From NCBI GenBank assembly GCA_050290225.1, contig JBNKHG010000069.1, positions 1 through 64,000 of the forward strand: 64,000 nucleotides of DNA, written 5' to 3'. Shown here piece by piece: positions 16,340-25,488 of the stretch; within the stretch, counting starts at the first letter, position 1, and each line of letters starts with the position of its first letter. The stretch comes from JBNKHG01 sp050290225. Its GTDB lineage: Bacteria > Pseudomonadota > Gammaproteobacteria > Pseudomonadales > Cellvibrionaceae. The notes below the pieces were generated by a model that worked only from the letters and a program-made list of their open reading frames with translations, had not been told where the DNA came from and ran no database searches. Position numbers and translations under genes: made by a program.

Positions 16340-17674
16340 CTAGTGCTGTTGGAGGCGATCGGCCTTGGCCGCCCCCCCGTTCGGCGCCGCAGTGGCCCGA
16401 AAATCTTTTGAGTGGATCTGGTGTTTTTTGAGGATGGTCTGCAGGTGCGAGCGGTTCATATCGATACGCCGAGCCAGTTCCGCTACCTTGCCCCCTACTT
16501 CGCGCAGGCCATTTTCCAAAAAAGTCTTTTCCGCGCTGTCGCTGGCGGCTTTTTTAAATTCAGTCAGGCTGCCACTGCGCAGGTCTATCTTTTGCGGTGC
16601 CCCCCGGTCAACGCCTGCCTTGGTCAGTGGTTCGGCATCGCCGTCGATCTTGGGTCGAATCTCTTCGGCGAGATGATCCAGGTCGGCGGTATCCCCGGCC
16701 AGGCAGGAGAGCCGGTAAATGATATTCCCCAGCTCGCGGATGTTGCCCGGGTATTGGTAACTGCGCATAAACTGCTCTAACCGCCGCGACATTCTGATCG
16801 GGGGGCGATTCAACCGCTCGGCGGCCTCGTCGATAAAATATTCGCACAGCAGCGGAATTTCATCGGCCCGTTCCCGTAACGGGGGTACAGTCACCCGAAT
16901 GACATTGAGGCGATAAAAGAGGTCCTCGCGGAACAATCCCTGCTCACTCAGCTTTTTCAAATCCTTGTTAGTGGCCGCCACCACCCTGGCATCGCAGCGA
17001 ATAATCTGGTCCGAGCCCACCCGCTGGATTTCGTTTTGTTGCAACACCCGCAACAGTTTAACCTGTGCCAGCAGCGGCATCTCACCGATTTCGTCGAGAA
17101 AAATGGTGCCGCCATCCGCACTCTCGAACTTGCCCCGCCTGTCGCTGGAGGCACCGGTAAAAGCGCCCTTTTTATGGCCGAAGAGTTCCGACTCCAACAG
17201 GTTCTCGGGAATGGCACCGCAGTTGACCGAGATGTAAGGCTCATCGGCACGGCTGCCATTGGCGTGGATCACCTTGGCCATCAATTCCTTACCGGTGCCG
17301 CTCTCGCCATCGATTAACACCGGCAGATCTGTGGGAGCGGCTTTCTCCGCCACTTCCAGGGCTTCGAGCAGTTTGCGGTTCTCGCCGAAAACACCGTCGA
17401 ACACAAAACGGCGTTCGATGAGTTGCTGTCGTCGCTGACCGTAATCCTCGGTTTTGACCTCCTCCTGCTTGGTGGTGGCAGTGACAAAGCGCTCTCGGTG
17501 GGACAGTTGCATCACCTCGTCGCGCAGGTGATTGCATTGATTCAGGAGTTTCTGGATTTCCGGACGTTCCAGTTTAGAGGCCCAGCGCAAGGAGGAACGC
17601 AGTATCTCCACCTTTTCCAACACCCCGGCGTAGGACACCGTAGCCTGCTTTTTTCGGGGATTGTAGAGTTTCAT
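16340..17674 (-). CDS. Sigma-54-dependent transcriptional activator (bacterial enhancer-binding protein)
   Basis: A 444-residue activator. The start is set at the ATG at 17672-17674, which has a GGGGAGG ribosome site; the longer frame would run back into the transporter gene. The AAA+ domain is complete: Walker A GESGTGKE at 123-130, the sigma-54 contact loop GAFTGA at 170-175, and Walker B GGTIFLDEIGEM from 188. A Fis-type helix-turn-helix lies near residues 396-420. The first 95 residues are a helical, charged domain with no receiver, GAF, PAS or FHA features, so the input signal is unclear. It is the last gene of the export operon and the obvious driver of the sigma-54 promoters in front of the peptide genes. 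Confidence 0.93.
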   Translation of the reverse strand: MKLYNPRKKQATVSYAGVLEKVEILRSSLRWASKLERPEIQKLLNQCNHLRDEVMQLSHRERFVTATTKQEEVKTEDYGQRRQQLIERRFVFDGVFGENRKLLEALEVAEKAAPTDLPVLIDGESGTGKELMAKVIHANGSRADEPYISVNCGAIPENLLESELFGHKKGAFTGASSDRRGKFESADGGTIFLDEIGEMPLLAQVKLLRVLQQNEIQRVGSDQIIRCDARVVAATNKDLKKLSEQGLFREDLFYRLNVIRVTVPPLRERADEIPLLCEYFIDEAAERLNRPPIRMSRRLEQFMRSYQYPGNIRELGNIIYRLSCLAGDTADLDHLAEEIRPKIDGDAEPLTKAGVDRGAPQKIDLRSGSLTEFKKAASDSAEKTFLENGLREVGGKVAELARRIDMNRSHLQTILKKHQIHSKDFRATAAPNGGAAKADRLQQH

Positions 17675-17696
17675 GGTCTTCGCCTCCCCAGTTTCT

Positions 17697-20600
17697 TCAT
17701 TTAGCACTGGACATCTGTTTCTGCACCAATTGGTAGTACATCCCTTTTCGCTCCACCAGCTCTTCGTGTTTGCCCTGCTCGACGATAGCCCCCTGGTAAA
17801 GCACCAGGATTTTGTCAGCATTCATAATCGTGCTGAGGCGGTGGGCGATCACGACTGCGGTACGTCCCTGGAGAATTCTCTGCATATTGTCGAGAATGTT
17901 GCTTTCAGACTGGGTATCCAGGGCCGAGGTGGCCTCGTCGAACACCAGCAACCGGGGATCGTGGTAGAGGGCGCGGGCAATACAGATGCGCTGGATCTGG
18001 CCACCGGACAGGCCCATACCCCGCTCGCCCACCGTCTGCTCATACCCCAGCGGCAGTGCGTTGATAAAGTCGTGGGCATCGGCCATTTTCGCCACTTCCA
18101 CCAGGTGGCGCCGGTCGGGATTCTCCTCGCCCGCGGCGATATTTTCCGCCACGGTACCTGAAAACAGCAAGTTGGACTGCATCACATAACCCACTTGGGT
18201 ACGAAAATATTCCTTGTCCACCAGGTTCAGGTCAAAACCATCGACACTGATTTTTCCTTCGCAGGGCGGATAAAAACCCACCAGCATTTTTGCCAGCGTG
18301 GTCTTGCCGGAACCGCTCTGGCCAACGATCGCGATCAATTCCCCGGGCTTGATATCGAAACTGATATTCTCGAGGATATAGGGCGTCTCGCTGCCACCGT
18401 AGCGAAAATACACGCCGTCGAAACTGATATCCCCCTGCATGTCCGGCAACAGAATACGCGAAGCCATATCCTCGGCCTTCTGTTCGGGCTCCATATCGAG
18501 AATATCGCCGAGCCGCTCCATGGCCACACCCGCGGCGTGCACCCTGCTCCACAACCCCACCAATCCCATCAACGGCGCCAGCACACTACCCATCAGGGCA
18601 TTGAAGGCGATCAACTGGCCGATGGAGAGCTCCTGGGACAACACCATGTTGGCCCCTACCCACAGGATCACAATGGTGGTGGTGGCATTCAACAGCTGGC
18701 TGGTGAGACCGACAAAAATACCGAAGCGCTGGGCGGCAAACTGCACGCCCAGGGCGTTGGTGTATTTCTTTTCCCACTTCATCCGCATACTGCGCTCTAT
18801 CCCCATCCCCTTGATGGTTTCCACCCCGCCAATGGTTTCCATCAACGCCGCCTCGGCATCGGTGGAGGCGGTAAAGGAATCGCGGGCGTAGTTTTTCATC
18901 TTTGGGGTGACCGCCACGGTCAGCACCATGATCGGAATCACAAACACAATCAGCAGCCAGGTGAGCGTGGCGTTATACATAAACAGAATGGTGAAATAGA
19001 TAAACACCATCAGCAGATTGAGCACGGTGGTAATGGTGGATTCAGTGAGGAAGGCGCGAATGGTCTGGTTTTCCTGAAAGCGCGCAAAAATATCACCGGT
19101 CTTGCGCTTGGCAAAAAAGGAGATGGGTAGCGACATGGCATGTTTAAAAAAGTGCGACATCATGGTGAAATCCATATTGCGCACCATATAGGCTGACAGG
19201 AACGCCCGCAGCACCGAGGTCAACTGGGTAAAGACATTGGTGATGATCAGTCCGATGATCATCAGGTTCAGCAGCGACACGTTCTGGTGCACCACCACCC
19301 GGTCGAGAATATTTTGCATGATAATCGGCGGCGCCAGCCCCAGCAGCTGGATAATCAGGGTGGCCATAAACAGGTGGCCGAGGATCTTCTTGTAGGGCCG
19401 CAGGTAACCCACAAACCGTACCCAGGGCGAGCGCGATGCGGCCAGTTGCACCATCTCGCTGCCGGGGTTGAACAGCAGACAGGTGCCGCCCCAACCGCGT
19501 TCGAACTCCTCCACCGTCATCTTCTTGAAACCGGGCCCCGGGTCCGCCACCCACACGTGATGCTTCGACAGACCGTAGACGATGATATAGTGGTAACCCT
19601 CCCAGTGGGCGATAAAGGGGAGCTCGAAACCGAGCAGGGATTCGTAGGTGCATTGCACGCCGCGGGTTGTGAACCCGAGGGATTCCCCCACCCGCGCCAG
19701 ACTGTCCAGGGTTGCGCCCTGGGTGGTGACATTGGCCATTTCCCGCAGTTTGCCCAAGGTCATGGGAATGCCGTAGTGTTTGCAGATCATCGCCAGACAA
19801 GCTGCACCGCAGTCCATCTCCTCGGCTTGGGGCACCATGGGAAAACGCTTGACCACCCGCTCGCCACGGGCGGCTTTGGATTCGAAATCAAACAGCAGCG
19901 GGCGCCTGCGGCGTTCAACCAGTTTTTTCTGGCGCTGTAATTCCCGGTCCAGATCCTGGATACGCCGCTCCAGCACCTCGCCCAGTTTGGCGTTCTGACC
20001 GAGAATCATATGCAGCGTCTGTTCCGGAATGACCAGTAGCGCCACATCGGTTATCGCGATGGCGGCATAGGGTTGCTCCTGGCGCAATAGACAGGCCTTT
20101 TCTCCGAACACTTCGCCCTGCTTCAGGGTGGCGAGGGGGTATTCGTTGCCCTCCTCGGTGCGCTGGATTTTCACCTCCCCCTGGCGCACCACATACAGGC
20201 GGCGATCCTCGCTGCTGCCCTGTTCGAGAATGCTCTGGCCCGCCTTTAGGCGTTTGACGCCAACGCTGCGGACCATCGCTTCCATCTCTTCCTTGTCGGC
20301 TTTGCCGCGCAGGTCGAACAGCCGCGTCACCAGGCCACCGGCGGAGGCGATGGCCACGTAGCTGGCGACAAAGGCCTTGGCCTTGTCGTTGTTCTGCAAC
20401 AGCGGCGTCAAGGCCTCTCGCGGAATACACAGCAGCTCGGTTTTACCGGATGAGCGTACCGAGTAGTCCAGCAGGATACTGCGCAGGGCCGCCAGCTCGG
20501 CAAACACCGCTCCCGCCTTGCGCACACCCATGCTGATCTCCTTGCCCCTCTCCTCGCTGAAAAGGCGTACACCGCCGGACTTGATCACATAGAGGTGATC

Positions 20601-20756
20601 GCAGCGTTCACCGGCATTGACGATCCCTTCGCCAAATTTATAAAACCGCGTTTCAGCCTGTTCCAGCAGCTGTTTGCGTTCGGCGGGTTCGAACGCTGAG
20701 AGGATCTCGACGCTGTCGAGAAAATCCGATGCGGTATCGGTGGTGGCGATATTCAC
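17697..20756 (-). CDS. Peptide exporter: two cNMP-binding domains, C39 peptidase, ABC transporter
   Basis: A 1019-residue polypeptide that should cut double-glycine leaders and export the peptides across the inner membrane. Residues 15-135 and 150-270 are two cyclic-nucleotide-binding-type domains (FGEGIVNAGE, LKQGEVFGEKACLL). Residues 303-430 form the C39 peptidase with Q310, C316 (EEMDCGAAC), H389 (EGYHYII) and D405 (VADPGPG). Membrane helices span about 455-735. The ATPase domain has Walker A GQSGSGKT at 812-819, signature LSGGQ at 916-920 and Walker B LLVFDEATSALD from 936. All catalytic residues are present. The ATG overlaps the stop of the parvulin gene. The two N-terminal sensory domains are unusual on a bacteriocin-type exporter and suggest that a ligand gates its activity. 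Confidence 0.95.
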   Translation of the reverse strand: MNIATTDTASDFLDSVEILSAFEPAERKQLLEQAETRFYKFGEGIVNAGERCDHLYVIKSGGVRLFSEERGKEISMGVRKAGAVFAELAALRSILLDYSVRSSGKTELLCIPREALTPLLQNNDKAKAFVASYVAIASAGGLVTRLFDLRGKADKEEMEAMVRSVGVKRLKAGQSILEQGSSEDRRLYVVRQGEVKIQRTEEGNEYPLATLKQGEVFGEKACLLRQEQPYAAIAITDVALLVIPEQTLHMILGQNAKLGEVLERRIQDLDRELQRQKKLVERRRRPLLFDFESKAARGERVVKRFPMVPQAEEMDCGAACLAMICKHYGIPMTLGKLREMANVTTQGATLDSLARVGESLGFTTRGVQCTYESLLGFELPFIAHWEGYHYIIVYGLSKHHVWVADPGPGFKKMTVEEFERGWGGTCLLFNPGSEMVQLAASRSPWVRFVGYLRPYKKILGHLFMATLIIQLLGLAPPIIMQNILDRVVVHQNVSLLNLMIIGLIITNVFTQLTSVLRAFLSAYMVRNMDFTMMSHFFKHAMSLPISFFAKRKTGDIFARFQENQTIRAFLTESTITTVLNLLMVFIYFTILFMYNATLTWLLIVFVIPIMVLTVAVTPKMKNYARDSFTASTDAEAALMETIGGVETIKGMGIERSMRMKWEKKYTNALGVQFAAQRFGIFVGLTSQLLNATTTIVILWVGANMVLSQELSIGQLIAFNALMGSVLAPLMGLVGLWSRVHAAGVAMERLGDILDMEPEQKAEDMASRILLPDMQGDISFDGVYFRYGGSETPYILENISFDIKPGELIAIVGQSGSGKTTLAKMLVGFYPPCEGKISVDGFDLNLVDKEYFRTQVGYVMQSNLLFSGTVAENIAAGEENPDRRHLVEVAKMADAHDFINALPLGYEQTVGERGMGLSGGQIQRICIARALYHDPRLLVFDEATSALDTQSESNILDNMQRILQGRTAVVIAHRLSTIMNADKILVLYQGAIVEQGKHEELVERKGMYYQLVQKQMSSAK

Positions 20757-21508
20757 TACAACAACTCGATCCGGTGCTCACGGGCTTTTTTCGCCAGCCA
20801 GTCGTCACGCAACAGGCGGCGAATTTCCACGGCGGTTTCTTCATCCAGCTCCGCGGTGCGTTTATCATCAATACGGAAGATTTCGAAGTTGGAGCCGTCG
20901 CCGGTGGGGAAGGGTCCCAGTAATTCTCCCACTTCGGCATTGAACACTTTGGCCTCCACTTCCGGGTGCAGGGAGCCGCGCATCACTTTGCCTATCGCGC
21001 CACCACTGCTGCGGGTATCAGCCAGGGAATGCTCCCGGGCCATTTCGGCGAAGTCCTCGTCTTCCTCTTCCAGCAGCGACATCAACTCCCGGGCACCGCC
21101 CTCCGAATCCATGACGATATGACTGATCACCATACTGTCGAAACGGGGCGAGTTGCTCTGGAAATAGGCTTCCACCGCCGACGGCTCGCAAACCTTGTCG
21201 GTGATTTTTTCGTGGTAGAGCGTGTCGACAATAAAGTTTTCGAAATCGTCCAGGGTCAGGCCCAAACCAGCGAAGTAATCATTGGTATCGCTGGCGCGCT
21301 GCAACCCGTGGGCCCGCCGGAACTGATCCGCGCGCTCCTGCACTTCGTCGTCGCTCAACGATATCCCGGCGCGCTTGGCGGCATGGATGGTAAGCTTGTC
21401 CCGGAGGATATCTTCCATCAGCCCCTCGAAACGGCCGTTCAGTTTTAGCAATTTGATAAAAGAATCCGTGGTAATGGTTTCTTCATCGATTTTGACAATA
21501 TCGGACAT
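20756..21508 (-). CDS. Cytoplasmic parvulin-type peptidyl-prolyl isomerase of the export operon
   Basis: A 250-residue protein with a SurA/PpiC-like arrangement: a helical N-terminal chaperone region (MEDILRDKLTIHAAKRAGI) and a parvulin domain at about residues 122-220 (ISHIVMDSEGGARELM, FAEMAREHSLADTRSSGGAIGKV). There is no signal peptide, so it would act in the cytoplasm, unlike SurA. It lies between the HlyD adaptor gene and the exporter gene, and its stop overlaps the exporter start. A role in keeping the precursors unfolded, or in presenting them to the exporter, is a reasonable inference. Similar HlyD-isomerase-C39 exporter sets are known in cyanobacteria. Confidence 0.88.
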   Translation of the reverse strand: MSDIVKIDEETITTDSFIKLLKLNGRFEGLMEDILRDKLTIHAAKRAGISLSDDEVQERADQFRRAHGLQRASDTNDYFAGLGLTLDDFENFIVDTLYHEKITDKVCEPSAVEAYFQSNSPRFDSMVISHIVMDSEGGARELMSLLEEEDEDFAEMAREHSLADTRSSGGAIGKVMRGSLHPEVEAKVFNAEVGELLGPFPTGDGSNFEIFRIDDKRTAELDEETAVEIRRLLRDDWLAKKAREHRIELL

Positions 21509-21553
21509 GACCAGACCTCCTGCTAGAGTTTACCGATTCCTTCCCGTTGCCGA

Positions 21554-22933
21554 TTAACCTTCCAGGTTGCGCAAGGGATCCAGCGCCAGGTCGATCAGGC
21601 GCCGCTTGCGCACCACTATCTCTGCCGTGGCCTCCATGCCATATCGCAGTGGATACTGCTTGTTATTGACTTCGAAGTAGTCCTTGGCCAGTTTTACCCT
21701 GCCTTTGTACACCGGCACCTGGGACACACTTGAAACCTGGGTCGATGGGGAAATGTATTGCAGCTGCCCCTCTATAAAACCATAGCGCTGATAGGCGAAA
21801 GCGTTAAACTTCATCTTTACCTTTTGCCCCACCAGCAGGAAAGCCCGATCCCGCTCCGGGATTTCCACCTTGAGAATGGCTTCGGCATCCGCCGCGGCTA
21901 TGCCCCCGAGGGGCGTATTGGCCTGCACTTTGTCACCGGGCTGGGTAAAACTCACCTCGGTCAATACGCCGGTTACCGGCGCCTGGATTCGCAGGTAGTT
22001 CTGCTCGTCGATATTTTCAAATTTGATATGGGCAGCCGCATCCGCCTCCAGCTCCGCCGCCTGCACCGCCACTTTGACCTTGTCTTCCTCATAAAGCATT
22101 TCATCGCGCAGGCGGTCGTGCTCGATCTGCAGGCTGATCAGTTCCTGGTCGCTGCTCTCCAGGGCCACCCGTGCCGCCTCGTACTCGGCGCTCAACTGGA
22201 AGTCCAGTTCGCTCAGGCGCGCCTCGGCGAGTTTGAATTTCTCCCGCGCCACCACCATTTCACTGCGACGCTGTTCCACCTGGGTCTTGGACACACCACC
22301 GCCGCCCTCCATGCGGTAAAGGCGTTCAAACTTGGCCAGTTCGCGCTTGGCCACATCGAGGGCGCGCTCGCTGGTAAGCAGCTCTCCCCGTGCCGCCTGC
22401 AGCTTTGCCTGTTGCGCCGCCGCCAGTTTGCTCATGCCGTCCGCCACCCGTTTTTCGTGTTGGCTGCGGGCGATTTCAATTTTCGCCTCGAGGGCCTGCA
22501 GCTGCCGTTCCATCAATTGTTTGCGCACGGGAAAACGCTGCAACTCGCGGCGGGCATTGGCCAGTTTCAGTTCTGCTTCCAGGGCCCGGCTGGCCACTTC
22601 GATGGCCCGCCGGGCCTTGAGCCTTGCGATCAAATCCCCCTTTACCACCGGCTGTCCCTCGGCGATGTAGATGTCCACCAGTTCGCCTTCCACCGGCGCA
22701 TAAAAACGACGGATCTCGGCATCCGGAGCCAGGGTTCCCCTAACGGTGACAATCACATCCAGACGGCCGAAGAAGGACCAGAGCACGCCCGCCACCAACA
22801 AGGCTCCCAACAGCATGATGGTCAGGTTAATCAGCCGCGGCGGTTCCGAGGTCAGTACAGCTATACCTTCGGGGCTGTGGTCCTCCAGGGCTTCTGCCAG
22901 ACTCTGGATAGGGTTGTCGTTGTTTTTGCTCAT
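21554..22933 (-). CDS. HlyD-family membrane fusion protein of the peptide exporter
   Basis: A 459-residue type I secretion adaptor. The start is taken as the ATG at 22931-22933 (MSKNNDNPIQSL), four bases after the stop of the FHA gene; the longer frame overlaps that gene. A single N-terminal transmembrane helix (LINLTIMLLGALLVAGVLWSFFG) lies at about residues 36-58. A lipoyl half (APVEGELVDIYIAEGQPVVKGD), a long alpha-helical hairpin, the second lipoyl half (IQAPVTGVLTEVSFTQPGDKV) and a beta-barrel follow. It should link the C39 exporter with the outer-membrane factor encoded at 25489-26958. All three parts of a tripartite exporter are therefore in one operon. Confidence 0.93.
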   Translation of the reverse strand: MSKNNDNPIQSLAEALEDHSPEGIAVLTSEPPRLINLTIMLLGALLVAGVLWSFFGRLDVIVTVRGTLAPDAEIRRFYAPVEGELVDIYIAEGQPVVKGDLIARLKARRAIEVASRALEAELKLANARRELQRFPVRKQLMERQLQALEAKIEIARSQHEKRVADGMSKLAAAQQAKLQAARGELLTSERALDVAKRELAKFERLYRMEGGGGVSKTQVEQRRSEMVVAREKFKLAEARLSELDFQLSAEYEAARVALESSDQELISLQIEHDRLRDEMLYEEDKVKVAVQAAELEADAAAHIKFENIDEQNYLRIQAPVTGVLTEVSFTQPGDKVQANTPLGGIAAADAEAILKVEIPERDRAFLLVGQKVKMKFNAFAYQRYGFIEGQLQYISPSTQVSSVSQVPVYKGRVKLAKDYFEVNNKQYPLRYGMEATAEIVVRKRRLIDLALDPLRNLEG

Positions 22934-22937
22934 AGGG

Positions 22938-25481
22938 TCATTGCGCCTCGCGCCGGCCATTGGACACCGCCGGATCGGCCAACAGCGCCAGCTTGGCATC
23001 CAGCAGTTCCGCGCTGAGCACCATGCTCAGCTGTTGCAATGATCGACGCTGAAGTTCGCTTTCAGATTTGATTTTCTGGTACAACGCCTGTTGTTCGGAG
23101 TTCAGCGTCCGATTCATGGCGTCATAGCTGTGCTTGGCCAACGCCACCTGGTTCCAGGCGTCTGACAGCAAACGGGCCTTGCGACGAAAAGCCGGCGATA
23201 TTTTCTCTTCAAGACGCTGCGCGCCGCGAATACCGCCATCGCGTTGGTAGCGCGCCCAGCGATCATCGGCGTCGCGCCAGGCCTGGTCGGCACTTTCCAG
23301 GCCGCTGCTGCCGAGGGCGCGATAGGCGGGTTCAAGCGCCGCAATCAGGTAGGTATCCCGCTCGCTGTCCAGTTGACGGTAGAGGGCCTGTAAGCGTTCG
23401 CCATATTCGGATTCGCGTTTTTTCACCCGCGGTTGTGATTGCAACCAGTCGTACGCCTGCCAAATTTCCTGCTTGCGCTCCAGATCCTGACGCAGCGTCT
23501 CGCGCCCGGTTTCCTCGACCAGTGACGCCAACTGGGCGATAGCCGCTTCCAGTTCGCCGTTGCGCCACGCCGCCGCCACCCGCTGCTGCCGTGTTTCGAC
23601 GTCCTGCAGGGGTTGCATACGCTGCTGCATTTCACGGTAACGTCGCACAAAGGGTTCACTACTGAAGCTCACCTGCGCCAACGCCGCTGTCGCGCTGGCC
23701 GAGGGCTCAGCTTCGCCTTCACTCAACAACGCCTGCAGCTTCAAATAGTTTTCGAGGTCGCGCTGCAGGAGATCCAGTCCACCCACTTTGGGGTATTGCT
23801 CGGCGAATGTGTGTAACACAGCCTCCAGCTCTCCGGCACGGTCGCTGTCCAGCTTGCGTTCAATGATCATTTTCAAATTTTCGATAGCGGACAGATACAC
23901 CGAACGCTCACTTTCCAGGGCCCGCAAATAGCTGAATGACAGCCGATGCAGCTCGGCGAATTCCGGTGCAGTCGTGAGCAGATATTGCATGTGGCGACGG
24001 TGGTTGGCTTCCTCCGCCTGCCACCACTGCCACAGTTGCTCGATGGTGGCTTCGTCGCGATAGATATTCAGTCTGGCGTTAACGCCACCCCGTTCAGTCA
24101 CGTACTGGTGCAACCCGGTCAACCCCTGCAGCAGCTCGAGCAGTTCGGCGGACTCACCGGTTTGCATCACCAGCTCCCGCCCAGCCTGCAATTGCGCCAA
24201 GGCCTCGCCATAATTACCCTGATCCATCGACTGCATCCAGGGCGGCAGCAGTGCTTTCAAGGTCGCCTCGCGCGACCAGGCTGCCACATCCTCCGACGCC
24301 GGGTGCCGGGACAGGTATGCCTTCGCCTTCAGGGCGCTTTCACGGTACTGCCCGGCCTGCAGCAGCTGCTCTATTTCGCGCGTGTCACTGCCCTGATAGT
24401 AGACGGCGGCAGCGATAAGCCCGACCACCAGCACACCGCTGACGCCCCAACGCCTGTGCCGACGGGATTTCTTGTCCGGCTCGCGCAACGCCTGGCGAAG
24501 TTCGCCGGAAAATGTACGAAGGTTACGCCCCCAGCGAACCAATCCCGAACCGGATCGGGGTGGTGCCGAACCCGAGGCGCCGGGGGACTCCGGCGTGTCA
24601 TCCTTCTCCGGGACGTCCTCGCTTTGCCGCACCGCTTCGTCCTCATCGTCCGTGGCGCAAAAGATATCGAGAAAGGAGTTGGCCGAGGAGATGAAAATGG
24701 TGTGCTCACGCATCTCATCGGGAATTGCCGCCGAAACCTCCGCCTCCAAATCTTCGGATTCGCTCCGCGCCCCATCACCGTCGACACTGCTTGCCGCTTT
24801 CTTTGACGTCGTCTGCAACTTGACTTTGAAGGTCAAGTCCGCGGCGCCGAAGGCGAGTTCATCCCCGTCATTCAACACATGAGCAGTCTCACCAAGCCGT
24901 TCACCGTTGACATAAGTTCCGTTAGCGCTGCCCAGATCCTCGATACACAGTTTTTCGCCCTGGGAAAAAATATGCGCATGGCGACGGGAAAGATAGTGGG
25001 CCGCCTCCTGTTCCGTGGCCAACTCCTCTACAAATGCCGGTGCCTTCTTGCCGATCAGGAAGGGAAAACTGGATACCACCATGGGTTCGAGGCGGCTTTT
25101 CTTACGTTTTGGAATCAGCACAAGCACGGGCGTGCCGGTTTTCTTTTCCGGCGAGGGGACGTCGCTCGGTTGGGGTTCGATTATCTCGACCTGGTAATCC
25201 AGTTTGCCCGCAAAAGACAGGATATCGCCCTGGTGGATCTTCACCGGCTGTTGTTCCACCGGTTTTTGGTTGAGACGGGTACCGTTGCGACTGCCAACAT
25301 CAGCCACATAGATATGACCCGCCTCCTGAAAAATACGCGCGTGACGGCGCGAAAGATTGGCCGTCAACTTGCTTTCGTATTTCGAAAAGGGTTCCTCATC
25401 GCGCCCGATGGGAAACAACGGATCGCGAATCAAAACATCCTCCAGTGGCGGTTCTGAGATTGACTTTAGCCTTACCTGCAT
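22938..25481 (-). CDS. Double-FHA single-pass membrane protein with helical periplasmic domain
   Basis: An 847-residue protein. Residues 20-100 and 140-215 are two FHA domains with their phosphothreonine-binding signatures (IGRDEEPF, NLSRRHAR, DVGSRNGT; then YLSRRHAH, EDLGSANGT). An acidic linker with a threonine in REHTIFI follows, then one transmembrane helix at 346-362. The remaining 485 residues are predicted by eye to be helical coiled coil facing the periplasm. There is no signal peptide, as expected for an N-in protein. It sits between the genes for the outer-membrane factor and the HlyD adaptor, so it is probably a structural or regulatory part of the exporter that reads threonine phosphorylation in the cytoplasm. 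I know no exact counterpart in type I secretion. Confidence 0.87.
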   Translation of the reverse strand: MQVRLKSISEPPLEDVLIRDPLFPIGRDEEPFSKYESKLTANLSRRHARIFQEAGHIYVADVGSRNGTRLNQKPVEQQPVKIHQGDILSFAGKLDYQVEIIEPQPSDVPSPEKKTGTPVLVLIPKRKKSRLEPMVVSSFPFLIGKKAPAFVEELATEQEAAHYLSRRHAHIFSQGEKLCIEDLGSANGTYVNGERLGETAHVLNDGDELAFGAADLTFKVKLQTTSKKAASSVDGDGARSESEDLEAEVSAAIPDEMREHTIFISSANSFLDIFCATDDEDEAVRQSEDVPEKDDTPESPGASGSAPPRSGSGLVRWGRNLRTFSGELRQALREPDKKSRRHRRWGVSGVLVVGLIAAAVYYQGSDTREIEQLLQAGQYRESALKAKAYLSRHPASEDVAAWSREATLKALLPPWMQSMDQGNYGEALAQLQAGRELVMQTGESAELLELLQGLTGLHQYVTERGGVNARLNIYRDEATIEQLWQWWQAEEANHRRHMQYLLTTAPEFAELHRLSFSYLRALESERSVYLSAIENLKMIIERKLDSDRAGELEAVLHTFAEQYPKVGGLDLLQRDLENYLKLQALLSEGEAEPSASATAALAQVSFSSEPFVRRYREMQQRMQPLQDVETRQQRVAAAWRNGELEAAIAQLASLVEETGRETLRQDLERKQEIWQAYDWLQSQPRVKKRESEYGERLQALYRQLDSERDTYLIAALEPAYRALGSSGLESADQAWRDADDRWARYQRDGGIRGAQRLEEKISPAFRRKARLLSDAWNQVALAKHSYDAMNRTLNSEQQALYQKIKSESELQRRSLQQLSMVLSAELLDAKLALLADPAVSNGRREAQ

Positions 25482-25488
25482 TTGCTTG

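Noticed and set aside
16340..17821. A longer start for the sigma-54 activator, giving 493 residues.
   Set aside because: The extra 49 residues overlap the exporter gene and lack family character. The ATG at 17674 has a strong ribosome site.
18195..19130. A 311-codon plus-strand frame inside the exporter gene.
   Set aside because: It is antisense to a gene with all C39 and ABC motifs; its His-rich composition is typical of shadow frames.
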